A stretch of 64,000 nt of DNA, from assembly GCF_001563285.1 (NCBI RefSeq), contig NZ_CP005188.1, forward strand, positions 2,485,501 to 2,549,500, in the 5' to 3' direction. The notes under the pieces were generated by a model. The model ran no database searches, was not told where the DNA came from, and was given only the letters and a program-made list of their open reading frames with translations. Below, in pieces: positions 8,409-17,329 of this stretch. The stretch's first letter is position 1, and each line of letters starts with the position of its first letter. The translations under genes and the position numbers were made by a program. Source of the stretch: Sphingobium sp. MI1205. GTDB taxonomy: Bacteria > Pseudomonadota > Alphaproteobacteria > Sphingomonadales > Sphingomonadaceae.

Positions 8409-9002
8409 TTAGGCTTCTTCCTCATCATTTTCCAGAACGGATTGGGCGCCCAGGCCCTCCAGTGCGAGATCGACCGGGTCAAGCAATCCGGCAGCGCGCA
8501 GATCGTCCATCCCCGGCAAGTCCCGGCGGCTGCTAAGCCCGAAATGTGACAGAAATTCGTTTGTCGTCGCATAGATAAGGGGGCGGCCAGGCACCTCGCG
8601 TCGTCCGGCGGGCCGCACCCACCCGGCCTCCATGAGGACGTCGAGCGTCCCCTTCGCCACCTGAACGCCGCGAATAGCTTCCACTTCCGCCCGGCTGACG
8701 GGTTCATGATAGGCAATGATCGCCAGCGTTTCCATCGCCGCGCGGGAAAGCTTGCGCGTCTCGTCCTTTTCCCGACGGAGGATATGGGCCAGATCGGCAG
8801 CCGTCTGAAAATGCCACCGGCCGCCCCGCTCCACCAGATTGATGCCGCGCCCCGCATAGTGCGCCGACAAGACGGCGAGGGCAGCAGTCAGATCACCGGC
8901 CTCCCCCACATGCAGCCGCAGTTCGGCCGGGCTGAGCGGCGTTTCGGCGACGAACAGCGCGGCCTCTACAGCGCGCAGAAAGTCATCTGGTTCTTGCATC
9001 AC
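8409..9002 (-). CDS. scpB: Segregation and condensation protein ScpB
   Basis: 197 residues with two winged-helix units. Family motifs are the N-terminal EAALFVAETPLS, ALAVLSAHYAGRGINLVERGGRWHF, LAIIAYHEPVSRAEVEAIRGV and a C-terminal YATTNEFLSHFGL. ScpB binds ScpA and, with SMC, forms the bacterial condensin that compacts and segregates DNA. It overlaps scpA by 4 bases (ATGA), so the pair is co-translated. Confidence 0.94.
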   Translation of the reverse strand: MMQEPDDFLRAVEAALFVAETPLSPAELRLHVGEAGDLTAALAVLSAHYAGRGINLVERGGRWHFQTAADLAHILRREKDETRKLSRAAMETLAIIAYHEPVSRAEVEAIRGVQVAKGTLDVLMEAGWVRPAGRREVPGRPLIYATTNEFLSHFGLSSRRDLPGMDDLRAAGLLDPVDLALEGLGAQSVLENDEEEA

Positions 9003-9781
9003 AACAGGCTTTTCCCGCTCTGGTCCGGCAGCGCAGCGCGCAGATATATGGGTTCGAAAATCCCGTCCTGCTGGATTTCCAGTCGACCCTGCCGCGCCAG
9101 TTCCAGCGCGGCGACGAAGCTGCTGGCGAGCGCCGACCGGGCCATCGGCCCATCCTGACCGTCCGGCAGGAAGGATTCGAGCATGGTCCAGTCGATCGCC
9201 GATCCGACCAGTGCGCCGACCCGCTGGATCGCTTCATCCAGCGTCATGACCGGGCGGACGGCAACCATGTGGACGACCGGCCGGGTCCGCGCGCGCAACT
9301 GACCATAGGATTGGAGCAGGTCATAGAGGCTGGCCGCCCATTTCGCCTTGCGGACGAGGCGCAAGCCTTCAGGGCGAGGACGGACGAAAACGTCACGGCC
9401 CACACGGTCGCGCGCCATCAGCCGTGCGCCCGCCTCGCGCATGGCGTGAAGGCGCTGGAGCCGCAATTGCAGGCGGAGCGCCAGTTCCTCGGGACTGGGA
9501 TCGGGCTGCGCCTGTTTGGGAAGCAGCAACGACGATTTGAGGTAGGCGAGCCAGGCAGCCATCACCAGATAGTCGGCGGCCAGTTCCAGTTTCAGCTTAC
9601 GCGCGCCTTCGATGTAGGTCAGATATTGTTCGACCAGCGCGAGGAGTGAAATTTCGCGTAGATCGACCTTCTGGCTGCGCGCCAGGGCGAGCAGCAGATC
9701 GAGCGGCCCTTCCCAGCTGTCGAAGCTGACCGTGAGCATGTCGGCGCGCGGTGGAGGCGGCGGGATGAAGAGGTCGTCCAC
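8999..9781 (-). CDS. scpA: Segregation and condensation protein ScpA
   Basis: Kleisin subunit of the SMC condensin, 260 residues. The N-terminal SMC-neck binding region shows DSWEGPLDLLLALARSQKVDL and DYLVMAAWLAYLKSSLLLP, followed by a C-terminal winged helix with SFVAALELARQGRLEIQQ. These match ScpA throughout. The gene begins near a 180-bp gap separating it from nagZ and overlaps scpB. Confidence 0.94.
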   Translation of the reverse strand: MDDLFIPPPPPRADMLTVSFDSWEGPLDLLLALARSQKVDLREISLLALVEQYLTYIEGARKLKLELAADYLVMAAWLAYLKSSLLLPKQAQPDPSPEELALRLQLRLQRLHAMREAGARLMARDRVGRDVFVRPRPEGLRLVRKAKWAASLYDLLQSYGQLRARTRPVVHMVAVRPVMTLDEAIQRVGALVGSAIDWTMLESFLPDGQDGPMARSALASSFVAALELARQGRLEIQQDGIFEPIYLRAALPDQSGKSLL

Positions 9782-9827
9782 GTTTCAGGCCGTCCGGTGC
9801 CGGAAAGGCGTTGTGGCTAAAGGGGTT

Positions 9828-9853
9828 TCACGCGGAGACGCGGAGGCGCGGAG
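9828..9853. repeat. Short degenerate GCGGAG tandem repeat
   Basis: In the gap 9782-9960 there is a run of CGCGGAGACGCGGAGGCGCGG-type units with a period of about 9 bases. Similar runs are common between genes in sphingomonads, and I take it as a small interspersed repeat. The rest of the gap shows no gene. Confidence 0.45.
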
Positions 9854-9960
9854 GACTGGACAGCGGGCGCGGCCCGCCGCTGCGGTCAACTGGCGGGGCG
9901 CAGAAAGGCTTTCGCGCCGCAACGCTGCCGAGTGTGCGATATATATGACAGGGCCGCCGT

Positions 9961-10974
9961 TCACGCAGGGACCAGTGCGAGCAGCGTGTCGCGCGTGGCG
10001 AGAAGCTGGTCGAGCGGCGGGCTTTCCTGAATGAGGCTGGCGTGCGCCATGGCCCGATCCAGCCGCGCCTTCGATTCGGCGCATATGTCGGGCAGGAGAT
10101 TGGCGATGCCGATCATGTCGTCCATCCGTCCCCAGCAATTAAGCGCCAGATCGCATCCCGCCGCCACGACCCCGGCGGCAAGTTCGGGGATGCTGCCCTT
10201 CAGCGCCTTCATATCGAGATCGTCGGACATGAGCAGGCCGTTGAAGCCTATCCGCTGGCGAATGATCATGTCGATGACCGATGCGGACAGGCTGGCGGGA
10301 AGGTCGGGATCCCAGGCGGTATAGACGACATGGGCAGTCATGCCGATGGGCGCATCTTTCAGCGCCTGAAACGGGGCAAGGTCAGTCGCCAGCGCGTCTT
10401 CGTCCGCCGTCACGATGGGCAGTTCATGATGACTGTCCACCATGGCGCGGCCGTGGCCGGGCATATGCTTGACGATGCCTACCACGCCGCCCTGGGCAAG
10501 GCCTTCGATCACCGCGCGGCCCAGCGCGGCGACGCGCATCGGTTCAGCGCCCAGCGTCCGGTCGCCCATGATGTCGCTCGCGCCATCCTGCCTGACGTCG
10601 AGCAGCGGTAGCGCATCGACGGTGATGCCCGCTTCGGCGAGGGTGACGGCAATGGCGTGCGCGTTGGCGCGGGCGGCGGCAATCGCGCTGGAAGGCGCGA
10701 GGTCATAGAGACGATCGAACACGGCGCCGGGAGGGAAGCTGGGCCAGACGGGCGCCTGCATGCGGGCGACGCGTCCCCCTTCCTGATCGATCATGATGAG
10801 CAGGTCATCGCGGCCATGCAGCGCGCGCAGATCGTCGGTGAGCGCGCGCAACTGGTCGCGACCGGCAATGTTGCGGCGGAAGAGGATATAGCCCGCAGGC
10901 TGCGCCTCGGCGAAGAAGGCGCGTTCGTCAGGGGTGATGGTTTCGCTCGAGAGGCCGAAGATTACCGGTTTCAT
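9961..10974 (-). CDS. nagZ: Beta-N-acetylhexosaminidase NagZ
   Basis: Family 3 glycoside hydrolase that releases N-acetylglucosamine from anhydromuropeptides in peptidoglycan recycling. About 337 residues from ATG 10974 (MKPVIFGLSSETITPDE). Motifs are the GYILFRRNI strand, IDQEGGRVARM, the catalytic loop VKHMPGHGRAMVDSHHELP with the His/Asp pair, and MSDDLDMKAL containing the nucleophile Asp. The frame stays open 27 residues upstream, but that extension has no family match. Confidence 0.93.
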   Translation of the reverse strand: MKPVIFGLSSETITPDERAFFAEAQPAGYILFRRNIAGRDQLRALTDDLRALHGRDDLLIMIDQEGGRVARMQAPVWPSFPPGAVFDRLYDLAPSSAIAAARANAHAIAVTLAEAGITVDALPLLDVRQDGASDIMGDRTLGAEPMRVAALGRAVIEGLAQGGVVGIVKHMPGHGRAMVDSHHELPIVTADEDALATDLAPFQALKDAPIGMTAHVVYTAWDPDLPASLSASVIDMIIRQRIGFNGLLMSDDLDMKALKGSIPELAAGVVAAGCDLALNCWGRMDDMIGIANLLPDICAESKARLDRAMAHASLIQESPPLDQLLATRDTLLALVPA

Positions 10975-11056
10975 GGGGAGCGATGGTAGCCGTGAAGGCG
11001 CGCGCTGTCGAAGGGGTTTACGCCCAAATGCCCCTCCATTGAAGGGAGGGAGCAAA

Positions 11057-11767
11057 TCAATTTACGACGATGCAGCTTTCTCCAGCGACCTTGAGCTTGC
11101 CGCACAGGGTGTTCGCCTGTCCCCCGGCAGTCGCGCGGAGGCGGTAGAGAGTGCTGCCGCCGACTTCGGTCGGTTCGACCGACATGGTGAGCGGCGCGAG
11201 ATAGGCGAACCGCTTGGAGAGGCGGGTCCAGGCGTCGCGCGCACCCGACTGGCTGCCATAGGCGCCAAGCTGAATCACTGCGCCGCCGGTCCGGACAGGC
11301 TGGCTGGCGGCAGGGCGGACGTTGGTTTCGTCGGCAACCCTTGCCGTCACGGTCTGCGATGGCTTGCCGGGTACAGGCTGGCGCGTTCCAGCAGGGCTGG
11401 TGGGCGTGAGCGGCGCTTCGGGCACGCGGCTCGGGTCGATACGGCCGTCGCGGACAACCCCTTCGCTGGCGGCGAAGCTGGCGTCGCCTTCGCCTTCAAA
11501 CTTCCTTGCGTCCGCTTCGGCAGCGGGAACCTTGTAATCACCTGCGGGCGCGGCGATCAACTTGCCTTCGCCATTATCGGCGGCGCGATTCTTGAGCAGC
11601 CAGACGCCAGCAACGACGCCGCCCAGCAGGATCAGGGCGACGAAAATGAAGCCGAGCAGCCGGACGGGGGAAAGCCCTTCGTCCTCTTCATCCTCGATAC
11701 CGGGCTCGAGCCAGGGCAGACGCTCGTCGTCGTCGAGGTCGAGCCGCCCCCTCGCAAAGTCGCCCAT
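11057..11767 (-). CDS. SPOR domain-containing protein
   Basis: 236 residues: acidic cytoplasmic N-terminus, one membrane segment (about residues 35-58, LLGFIFVALILLGGVVAGVWLL), a long Pro/Ala-rich periplasmic linker and a C-terminal SPOR domain (about 160-235, GGAVIQLGAYGSQSGARDAW). SPOR domains bind denuded glycan at the septum, so a division-site protein (FtsN/DedD-like) is likely. It sits 20 bases downstream of argS and 2 bases before the nagZ open frame, in an operon with both. Confidence 0.85.
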   Translation of the reverse strand: MGDFARGRLDLDDDERLPWLEPGIEDEEDEGLSPVRLLGFIFVALILLGGVVAGVWLLKNRAADNGEGKLIAAPAGDYKVPAAEADARKFEGEGDASFAASEGVVRDGRIDPSRVPEAPLTPTSPAGTRQPVPGKPSQTVTARVADETNVRPAASQPVRTGGAVIQLGAYGSQSGARDAWTRLSKRFAYLAPLTMSVEPTEVGGSTLYRLRATAGGQANTLCGKLKVAGESCIVVN

Positions 11768-11786
11768 CTTTCCTGCCTCCGCCTGG

Positions 11787-13514
11787 CTATTGCATTTCCG
11801 TCAGTGCGGCCACGCCCATAAGGGCAAGACCATTCCGAATGATCTGCCCGATTCCGCGGCTTAAGAAAAGCCGTGCGGAAGTTGTATGCGGATCGTCCGT
11901 CAGGATGACCCGCGCGCGCGGATTGTCGTTGCCCAAATTCCACCAACTGTGGAATTCAGAAGCCAAGTCATTGAGATAAAAGGCTATCCTGTGGGGTTCG
12001 CGGGCCGATGCAGCTCCTTCCACCACCCGGGGGAACTGTGCCGCTAACTTAACAAGGCTAAGTTCCGCAGTCCCAAGAAGGGACAGATCAGGCGCGGGAA
12101 GTGCAATTCCGCTCTCCTGCGCACGGCGGCCGAGCGAGGAAATGCGGGCGTGGGCATATTGGACGTAGAAGACCGGATTGTCCTTCGACGCCTCCACCAC
12201 CTTGGCGAAATCGAAGTCCATCTGGGCGTCGGCCTTGCGCGTCAGCATGGTGAAGCGGACGACATCCTTCCCCACTTCGCGCACCACATCGGCAAGCGTC
12301 ACGAAATTGCCCGCGCGCTTGGACATCTTCACCGGCTCGCCATCGCGCAGCAGGCGGACCATCTGGATGAGCTTGACGTCGAAGCGCGCCTTGCCTTCTG
12401 TAAGGGCGGCGACGGCGGCCTGGATGCGCTTCACCGTACCCGCATGGTCGGCGCCCCAGATGTCGATCAGCTGGTCGGCGGACTGGGCCTTCTGGAAATG
12501 ATAGGCCATGTCGGCGCCGAAATAGGTCCAGCTGCCGTTGGATTTCTTGATCGGCCGGTCCTGATCGTCGCCGAATTTGGTCGAACGGAACAGGGGCAGC
12601 TCGACCGGCTCCCAATCTTCGGGCGTTTCGCCTTTCGGCGCTTCGAGGACGCCGTCATAGACCAGGTCGTGCGCGCGGAGCCATTGTTCGGCGACTTCCG
12701 GCTTTCCGGCGGCTTGCAGTTCGGCTTCCGAAGAGAAAATGTCGTGGTGAATGCCCAGCAGCGCGAGATCGCTGCGAATCATCACCATCATCGCGGCGAC
12801 GGCCTTGGTACGGAACAGGGCGAGCCAGTCGCCTTCGGGCGCGGACACATATGTGTCGCCATATTCGGCTGCGAGCGCCTGGCCGACCGGGACCAGATAA
12901 TCGCCGGGATAGAGTCCTTCGGGAATCGCTCCCACATCTTCGCCCAGCGCTTCGCGGTAGCGCAGATGGGCGGACCGGGCGAGGACATCGACCTGGCCAC
13001 CGGCGTCATTGATATAATATTCGCGAATGACCTTGTGCCCGACATATTCGAGCAGGGTCGCCAGCGCATCGCCCACCACCGCGCCCCGGCAATGGCCCAT
13101 ATGCATGGGACCAGTGGGATTGGCGGAGACATATTCGATATTGACCGTGACGCCCTGCCCCGCGTCGGACCGGCCATAATCCTGCGCCTCTGCATGAATG
13201 GCGGCGAGTTCAGCGCGCCAGGTGGCATCGGTCAGTTTCATGTTGATGAAGCCGGGACCAGCAATCGCGGCGCTTTCCACTTCGTCGAGCTTTTCGAGGC
13301 CAGCGACGATCTTTTCGGCCAGCGCGCGGGGATTGGTGCCCGCCGGCTTGGCAAGGACCATCGCCGCGTTGGTGGCAAGGTCGCCATGGCTGGCGTCGCG
13401 CGGCGGTTCGACCGTGACGGGCTTGCGGTTGAGGCCTGCGGGCAGCGTGCCGTCAGCCTCCAGCGCATCGAGCACGGCGTTCAGATGAGCGGTGAAGCGG
13501 ATATAGAGGGACAA
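11787..13514 (-). CDS. argS: Arginyl-tRNA synthetase
   Basis: Class I synthetase charging tRNA-Arg, about 575 residues. The HIGH-type motif is in SANPTGPMHMGHCRGA, the KMSKS-type in KMSKRAGNFVTL, with an N-terminal additional domain and a C-terminal DALR anticodon-binding domain (YVQYAHARISSL). I take TTG 13514 as the start: AGGAAAG lies about 10 bases before it and the family begins at this point (SLYIRFTAHLNAVLDAL). The frame runs on to 13577, but that part is only a REP-like repeat read as protein. Confidence 0.94.
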   Translation of the reverse strand: MSLYIRFTAHLNAVLDALEADGTLPAGLNRKPVTVEPPRDASHGDLATNAAMVLAKPAGTNPRALAEKIVAGLEKLDEVESAAIAGPGFINMKLTDATWRAELAAIHAEAQDYGRSDAGQGVTVNIEYVSANPTGPMHMGHCRGAVVGDALATLLEYVGHKVIREYYINDAGGQVDVLARSAHLRYREALGEDVGAIPEGLYPGDYLVPVGQALAAEYGDTYVSAPEGDWLALFRTKAVAAMMVMIRSDLALLGIHHDIFSSEAELQAAGKPEVAEQWLRAHDLVYDGVLEAPKGETPEDWEPVELPLFRSTKFGDDQDRPIKKSNGSWTYFGADMAYHFQKAQSADQLIDIWGADHAGTVKRIQAAVAALTEGKARFDVKLIQMVRLLRDGEPVKMSKRAGNFVTLADVVREVGKDVVRFTMLTRKADAQMDFDFAKVVEASKDNPVFYVQYAHARISSLGRRAQESGIALPAPDLSLLGTAELSLVKLAAQFPRVVEGAASAREPHRIAFYLNDLASEFHSWWNLGNDNPRARVILTDDPHTTSARLFLSRGIGQIIRNGLALMGVAALTEMQ

Positions 13515-13537
13515 GAGGACGGACTTTCCTGAACGGC

Positions 13538-13611
13538 CCGTTCGTCCTGAGCCTGCCGAAGGGCCGCCCTTTTCCAAGCAAAGGGGCTTCGACTTGTCTC
13601 AGCCCGAACGG
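13538..13611. repeat. REP-like imperfect palindrome
   Basis: Left arm CCGTTCGTCCTGAGCCTGCC and right arm, which reads CCGTTCGGGCTGAGACAAGT on the minus strand, are imperfect inverted copies with GAAG near the inner ends. Elements of the CCGTTCG(T/G)GCTGAG...TCGAAG type are frequent between genes in sphingomonads. It separates argS from the lipoprotein gene upstream and may help termination. Confidence 0.6.
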
Positions 13612-13625
13612 AAAAAGAGTTGGGC

Positions 13626-14264
13626 TTAACGGGTCGCGTTATATCGGAGCTGGTCCTGGGTCAGGTTGAAACCCACGAGCAGCTCGAAACTGGTTCGTTG
13701 CAGCGCCGCCCGGACGTCAGGCTGGGCGAAGGGATCGATGGCCGCATCGGCATCGCCCGCCTTGCGCTTCTGGGTGATCTTCGCCTGAATGTCGGCGGGC
13801 AGCGTAGCGGCCGCCTTATCGACATAGGAGCCCGCCTTGGCCGTCGCGGTGGCGCGATACTCACCAGCGGGGAAGTCCAGCACGACCTGCCCCACCCGCT
13901 TCGCGATAACGGCGGAGCCGCCCCGCACGACGGCGGAGAAGAAGGGCAGCGTCACCTGCCGCGCCGCCGTGGCGTCAGTCCGGCGGGCGTTTACGGTGAA
14001 GGTCGCCTCGCTGTAGAATTGCGCGCCTTCCGAGCAGGTGGAGCGCAGGTTGGTCATGTTGGCCACCACATCGATCGCCCGCGCGTCGGTGCTGCCGGCA
14101 GGATTGAAGAGCGTTATATCGCCCGTATAGGCCGGGATCGCGGCGACCGGGCAGGCCGAGCGTACAGCGACGATGCCGCCAGTGGGATCGATTTCCCCCC
14201 GGCGCGAACAGCCCGCAAGGGCAAGGGCGAGCATTCCAGTCAGCGCAAGTCGAGAAAAGGTCAC
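13626..14264 (-). CDS. Hypothetical lipoprotein
   Basis: About 212 residues from GTG 14264, which has AAGGGA 10 bases upstream. The signal sequence ends in the lipobox LALAGC (LALTGMLALALAGCSRRGE), so it is probably a lipid-anchored envelope protein. The mature part is rich in Ala/Thr/Val with a mixed beta pattern and no motif I recognise. The longer frame to 14339 would put about 25 non-signal residues in front and is less likely. Confidence 0.7.
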   Translation of the reverse strand: MTFSRLALTGMLALALAGCSRRGEIDPTGGIVAVRSACPVAAIPAYTGDITLFNPAGSTDARAIDVVANMTNLRSTCSEGAQFYSEATFTVNARRTDATAARQVTLPFFSAVVRGGSAVIAKRVGQVVLDFPAGEYRATATAKAGSYVDKAAATLPADIQAKITQKRKAGDADAAIDPFAQPDVRAALQRTSFELLVGFNLTQDQLRYNATR

Positions 14265-14388
14265 GAGGCAATCCCTTGGGAACAGGCTGGGGCTTCTTAT
14301 CCGCAGCCCGCCGCTCGCGCAACCGAAAGGAACGCTCAAAACCCCCTCACCCCTTCCTTCCGGCGCGACATTAGCCTAAGCGGCAGCC

Positions 14389-15336
14389 ATGACCGCCCGT
14401 TCTCCCCTGAAGCTGCTGATCGCCGCACCGCGCGGCTTCTGCGCCGGTGTCGACCGCGCCATCGTCATCGTCGAAAGGGCGATCGAGAAATATGGCGCGC
14501 CCGTCTATGTCCGGCATGAGATCGTCCACAATAAATATGTGGTCGATACGCTGAAGGCCAAGGGAGCGATCTTCGTCGAGGAATTGGACCAGGTACCCGA
14601 TGGCGTGCCGGTCGTCTTTTCCGCCCATGGCGTGCCCAAGGCCGTGCCCGCGAAGGCGGAGGAACGCGGCCTGGATTATCTGGACGCCACCTGTCCGCTG
14701 GTCAGCAAGGTGCACCGGCAGGCGGAGCGGCAAGCCGAGGCAGGACGCCATATTCTGTTCATAGGGCACAAGGGGCATCCCGAAGTCGTGGGCACCTTCG
14801 GTCAGGTGGACGCAGGTCACATGACATTGATCGAGACGGTGGAAGATGCCGAAGCCTTCACGCCTTCGGACCCTGAAAATCTGGCCTTCCTGACCCAGAC
14901 GACGCTGTCGGTCGATGATACCGCCGCGATCGTGGAGGCTTTGCAGCGTCGGTTCCCGTCGATCCACGCGCCCAAGGGCGAGGACATCTGCTACGCAACA
15001 TCGAACCGGCAGGCGGCGGTCAAGGCGATCGCGGCGCACTGCGAGGCAATGTATGTGATCGGCGCGCCCAACAGTTCCAATTCGCTGCGTCTGGTGGAAG
15101 TGTCGACCCGCGAAGGCACGCCCGCACGACTGATCGAGCGCGCCGACGACATCGACTTCCCATGGTTGGAGAATGTGCGCACGCTGGGGCTGACCGCCGG
15201 GGCCTCCGCGCCCGAAGTGCTGGTGCGCGAAGTGGTGGACCGGCTGGCGGCGCGCTTCGACGTGACCGAGGAGCACGTGGAAACAGCACGCGAAAACATC
15301 GCCTTCAAGCTGCCGCGCGGACTGGAGACGGCGTAA
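14389..15336 (+). CDS. ispH: 4-hydroxy-3-methylbut-2-enyl diphosphate reductase IspH
   Basis: Last enzyme of the MEP isoprenoid pathway, producing IPP and DMAPP with a [4Fe-4S] cluster. The three cluster cysteines are in [23 protein letters not shown] and [10 protein letters not shown], and the substrate-binding [14 protein letters not shown] loop reads [14 protein letters not shown]. 315 residues, full length. It leads a unit with thrB (4-base gap) and rnhA. Confidence 0.96.
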   Translation: MTARSPLKLLIAAPRGFCAGVDRAIVIVERAIEKYGAPVYVRHEIVHNKYVVDTLKAKGAIFVEELDQVPDGVPVVFSAHGVPKAVPAKAEERGLDYLDATCPLVSKVHRQAERQAEAGRHILFIGHKGHPEVVGTFGQVDAGHMTLIETVEDAEAFTPSDPENLAFLTQTTLSVDDTAAIVEALQRRFPSIHAPKGEDICYATSNRQAAVKAIAAHCEAMYVIGAPNSSNSLRLVEVSTREGTPARLIERADDIDFPWLENVRTLGLTAGASAPEVLVREVVDRLAARFDVTEEHVETARENIAFKLPRGLETA

Positions 15337-15340
15337 GGCG

Positions 15341-16318
15341 ATGGCTGTCTATACCCATGTTCCCGCCGAGGAAATCGACGCTTTCCTCTCACGCTATGAC
15401 GCCGGCCGGCTGGTTTCCGCCAAGGGCATCGCGGAAGGCGTGGAAAACAGCAATTATCTGCTGGAAACGACCGGCGCGGACGGCAACGGCCATCGCTACA
15501 TATTGACGCTTTACGAAAAGCGGGTGGATGAGGCGGACCTGCCCTTCTTCATGGACCTGCTCGATCATCTGGGCTCACGCGGCTGTCTGGTGCCGCGGTT
15601 CATTGCGGATCGCCAGGGCAAACGGCTCCAGCAGCTTGGCGGGCGTCCCGCTTGCCTGATCGAATTCCTGACCGGCATCTCGCTTACCGAACCAACCGCC
15701 GCGCAGGCGCGGGCGGCGGGCGCGGCCTTGGGCCAGATGCACCGGGCGGCCGAAGGCTTTGCCCGCGAACGGCGCAACGCGCTTGACCTTGCCGGATGGC
15801 ATGAGCTGGCCGCCAAGTGCGGCGAGCATTTCGACGAGATCGCTGCGGGGCTTGGGCAGCGGGTCGCCGACGAACTGGCTTTTCTTGACGCACATTGGCC
15901 AGCCGACCTGCCGCGTTCGGTGATACACGCCGATCTGTTTCCCGACAATGTGCTGATGCTGGGGGACGAGGTCACAGGCCTCATCGACTTTTATTTCAGC
16001 TGCACCGACATTCGCGCCTACGATCTGGCGGTCACGCATAGCGCATGGGTGTTCAGCAATGACGGCGCGCGATTCTTCGCCGATCGGTCAGATGCGCTTC
16101 TGGCAGGCTATGAAAGCGGGCACGGGCTTTCCGATGGCGAACGTGCCGCTTTCCCGACGCTTTGCCGGGGCGCGGCGCTACGGTTTCTGCTGACGCGCGC
16201 CTATGACTGGATCAACACGCCGCCGGATGCGCTGGTGACGCGCAAGGATCCGCTGGCTTATCTGCGACGGCTGGACTTCTATGCGGATGTAGCAGCGAAT
16301 GAGTTGCTTAGCGCGTGA
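15341..16318 (+). CDS. thrB: Homoserine kinase (aminoglycoside-phosphotransferase fold)
   Basis: ATP-dependent phosphorylation of homoserine in threonine synthesis. 325 residues of the APH-like ThrB type found in alphaproteobacteria. N-terminal [31 protein letters not shown], the catalytic loop [14 protein letters not shown] and the metal-binding [11 protein letters not shown] are clear. It lies between ispH and rnhA, and its stop overlaps the rnhA GTG. Confidence 0.92.
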   Translation: MAVYTHVPAEEIDAFLSRYDAGRLVSAKGIAEGVENSNYLLETTGADGNGHRYILTLYEKRVDEADLPFFMDLLDHLGSRGCLVPRFIADRQGKRLQQLGGRPACLIEFLTGISLTEPTAAQARAAGAALGQMHRAAEGFARERRNALDLAGWHELAAKCGEHFDEIAAGLGQRVADELAFLDAHWPADLPRSVIHADLFPDNVLMLGDEVTGLIDFYFSCTDIRAYDLAVTHSAWVFSNDGARFFADRSDALLAGYESGHGLSDGERAAFPTLCRGAALRFLLTRAYDWINTPPDALVTRKDPLAYLRRLDFYADVAANELLSA

Positions 16319-16773
16319 CGTCGCAAGTGGCCGATTTACCCCAAGTCGAAATCTTCACGGACGGTGCGTGCAAGGGAAATCCCGGCCCCGGCGGCTGGGG
16401 AGCCGTGCTGCGCTTTGGCGACAAGGAGAAGGAAATCTCCGGCGGCGAGGCGATGACGACGAACAATCGCATGGAAATGATGGCGGCGGTCGAGGCGCTG
16501 AACGCCCTCACCCGCCCATGCAGGGTGACAGTCTATACCGACAGCAAATATGTCATGGACGGCATCACCAAATGGGTGTTCGGCTGGCAGAAAAATGGCT
16601 GGAAAACCGCTGATCGAAAACCGGTGAAGAATAGCGACATATGGCAGGCGCTACTTGCGGCCGCCGCGCGCCATCAGGTGAGCTGGCAATGGGTAAAGGG
16701 CCATGCGGGCCACCCGGAGAATGAGCGCGCCGACCAACTGGCCTGCGCGGCTGCCGAAAGCTTCCGGGCCTAG
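16315..16773 (+). CDS. rnhA: Ribonuclease HI
   Basis: Degrades RNA in RNA-DNA hybrids. 152 residues with all catalytic residues visible: Asp in [19 protein letters not shown], Glu in [10 protein letters not shown], Asp in [10 protein letters not shown], and His/Asp in [18 protein letters not shown] start overlapping the thrB stop (GTGA), so translation is coupled. A GGGGAGC/GCTCCCC hairpin begins at its stop codon. Confidence 0.95.
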   Translation: MTSQVADLPQVEIFTDGACKGNPGPGGWGAVLRFGDKEKEISGGEAMTTNNRMEMMAAVEALNALTRPCRVTVYTDSKYVMDGITKWVFGWQKNGWKTADRKPVKNSDIWQALLAAAARHQVSWQWVKGHAGHPENERADQLACAAAESFRA

Positions 16774-16795
16774 GGGAGCTTTTATGGCGCTCCCC
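16773..16795. terminator. Hairpin between rnhA and the convergent urcA-type gene
   Basis: GGGGAGC (16773-16779) pairs with GCTCCCC (16789-16795), loop of nine bases. There is no long T-run, so it is only a possible bidirectional terminator at the convergent junction. Confidence 0.4.
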
Positions 16796-16809
16796 CAGGC
16801 GACTGGTTA

Positions 16810-17229
16810 TCAAGGATATCGGGTCGTCCAGTCAGCCGGATAGGGTGGCTGCCAGCGACTGCCCGCGACCCAGGTTGTGCCCCGCGGCGCAAAGCCTTCC
16901 TCGACCGTTCCGGCCCGGGCCATCGCGTCCTTCACCGCGGCGTCGCGACAGGAGGGAACGACCGGCGATCCGCTGTCCGATTCGCCCAGCTTGTCGCAAA
17001 GGAAACGGGCGGTTAGCGACAGGCGGCGGCGAAGTTCATCCTTGCCGGCTTTGGTGCTGATGTCGAGATCGGCATAGCTGACCGGATGGGACAGCGACTG
17101 CACATTGTCCGGCACCCTGCCATACCGCCCGGTGACGATGATTTCTTCCGGCGGCTGGGCCATGCTGCTGCTGGCCATAAACAGTCCCGAGACAATCAGG
17201 ACTGATCCCGATATTATCGACTTTCTCAT
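16810..17229 (-). CDS. UrcA family protein
   Basis: 139 residues with a signal peptide (MRKSIISGSVLIVSGLFMAS). The mature part has EIIVTGRYG, then VSYADLDISTKAGKDELRRR, the defining pattern of UrcA-family proteins, followed by a conserved Cys pair (FLCDKL and PSCRDAAV). These are small exported proteins common in sphingomonads and caulobacters; function unknown. It stands alone, with about 100 bases upstream before the FAD oxidoreductase stop. Confidence 0.85.
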   Translation of the reverse strand: MRKSIISGSVLIVSGLFMASSSMAQPPEEIIVTGRYGRVPDNVQSLSHPVSYADLDISTKAGKDELRRRLSLTARFLCDKLGESDSGSPVVPSCRDAAVKDAMARAGTVEEGFAPRGTTWVAGSRWQPPYPADWTTRYP

Positions 17230-17329
17230 GACGGCATCCTCCTAATCCAGGATCGGCCGCTTCATTATTTCATCGCATCTGCATGCGTGCGGCCGGTGAC
17301 ATAACGTGACCCACCATTGATCGTTCCGG

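Noticed and set aside
12150..13532. 460-codon open frame antisense to argS
   Set aside because: argS carries all catalytic motifs; the antisense product is His/Arg-rich noise.
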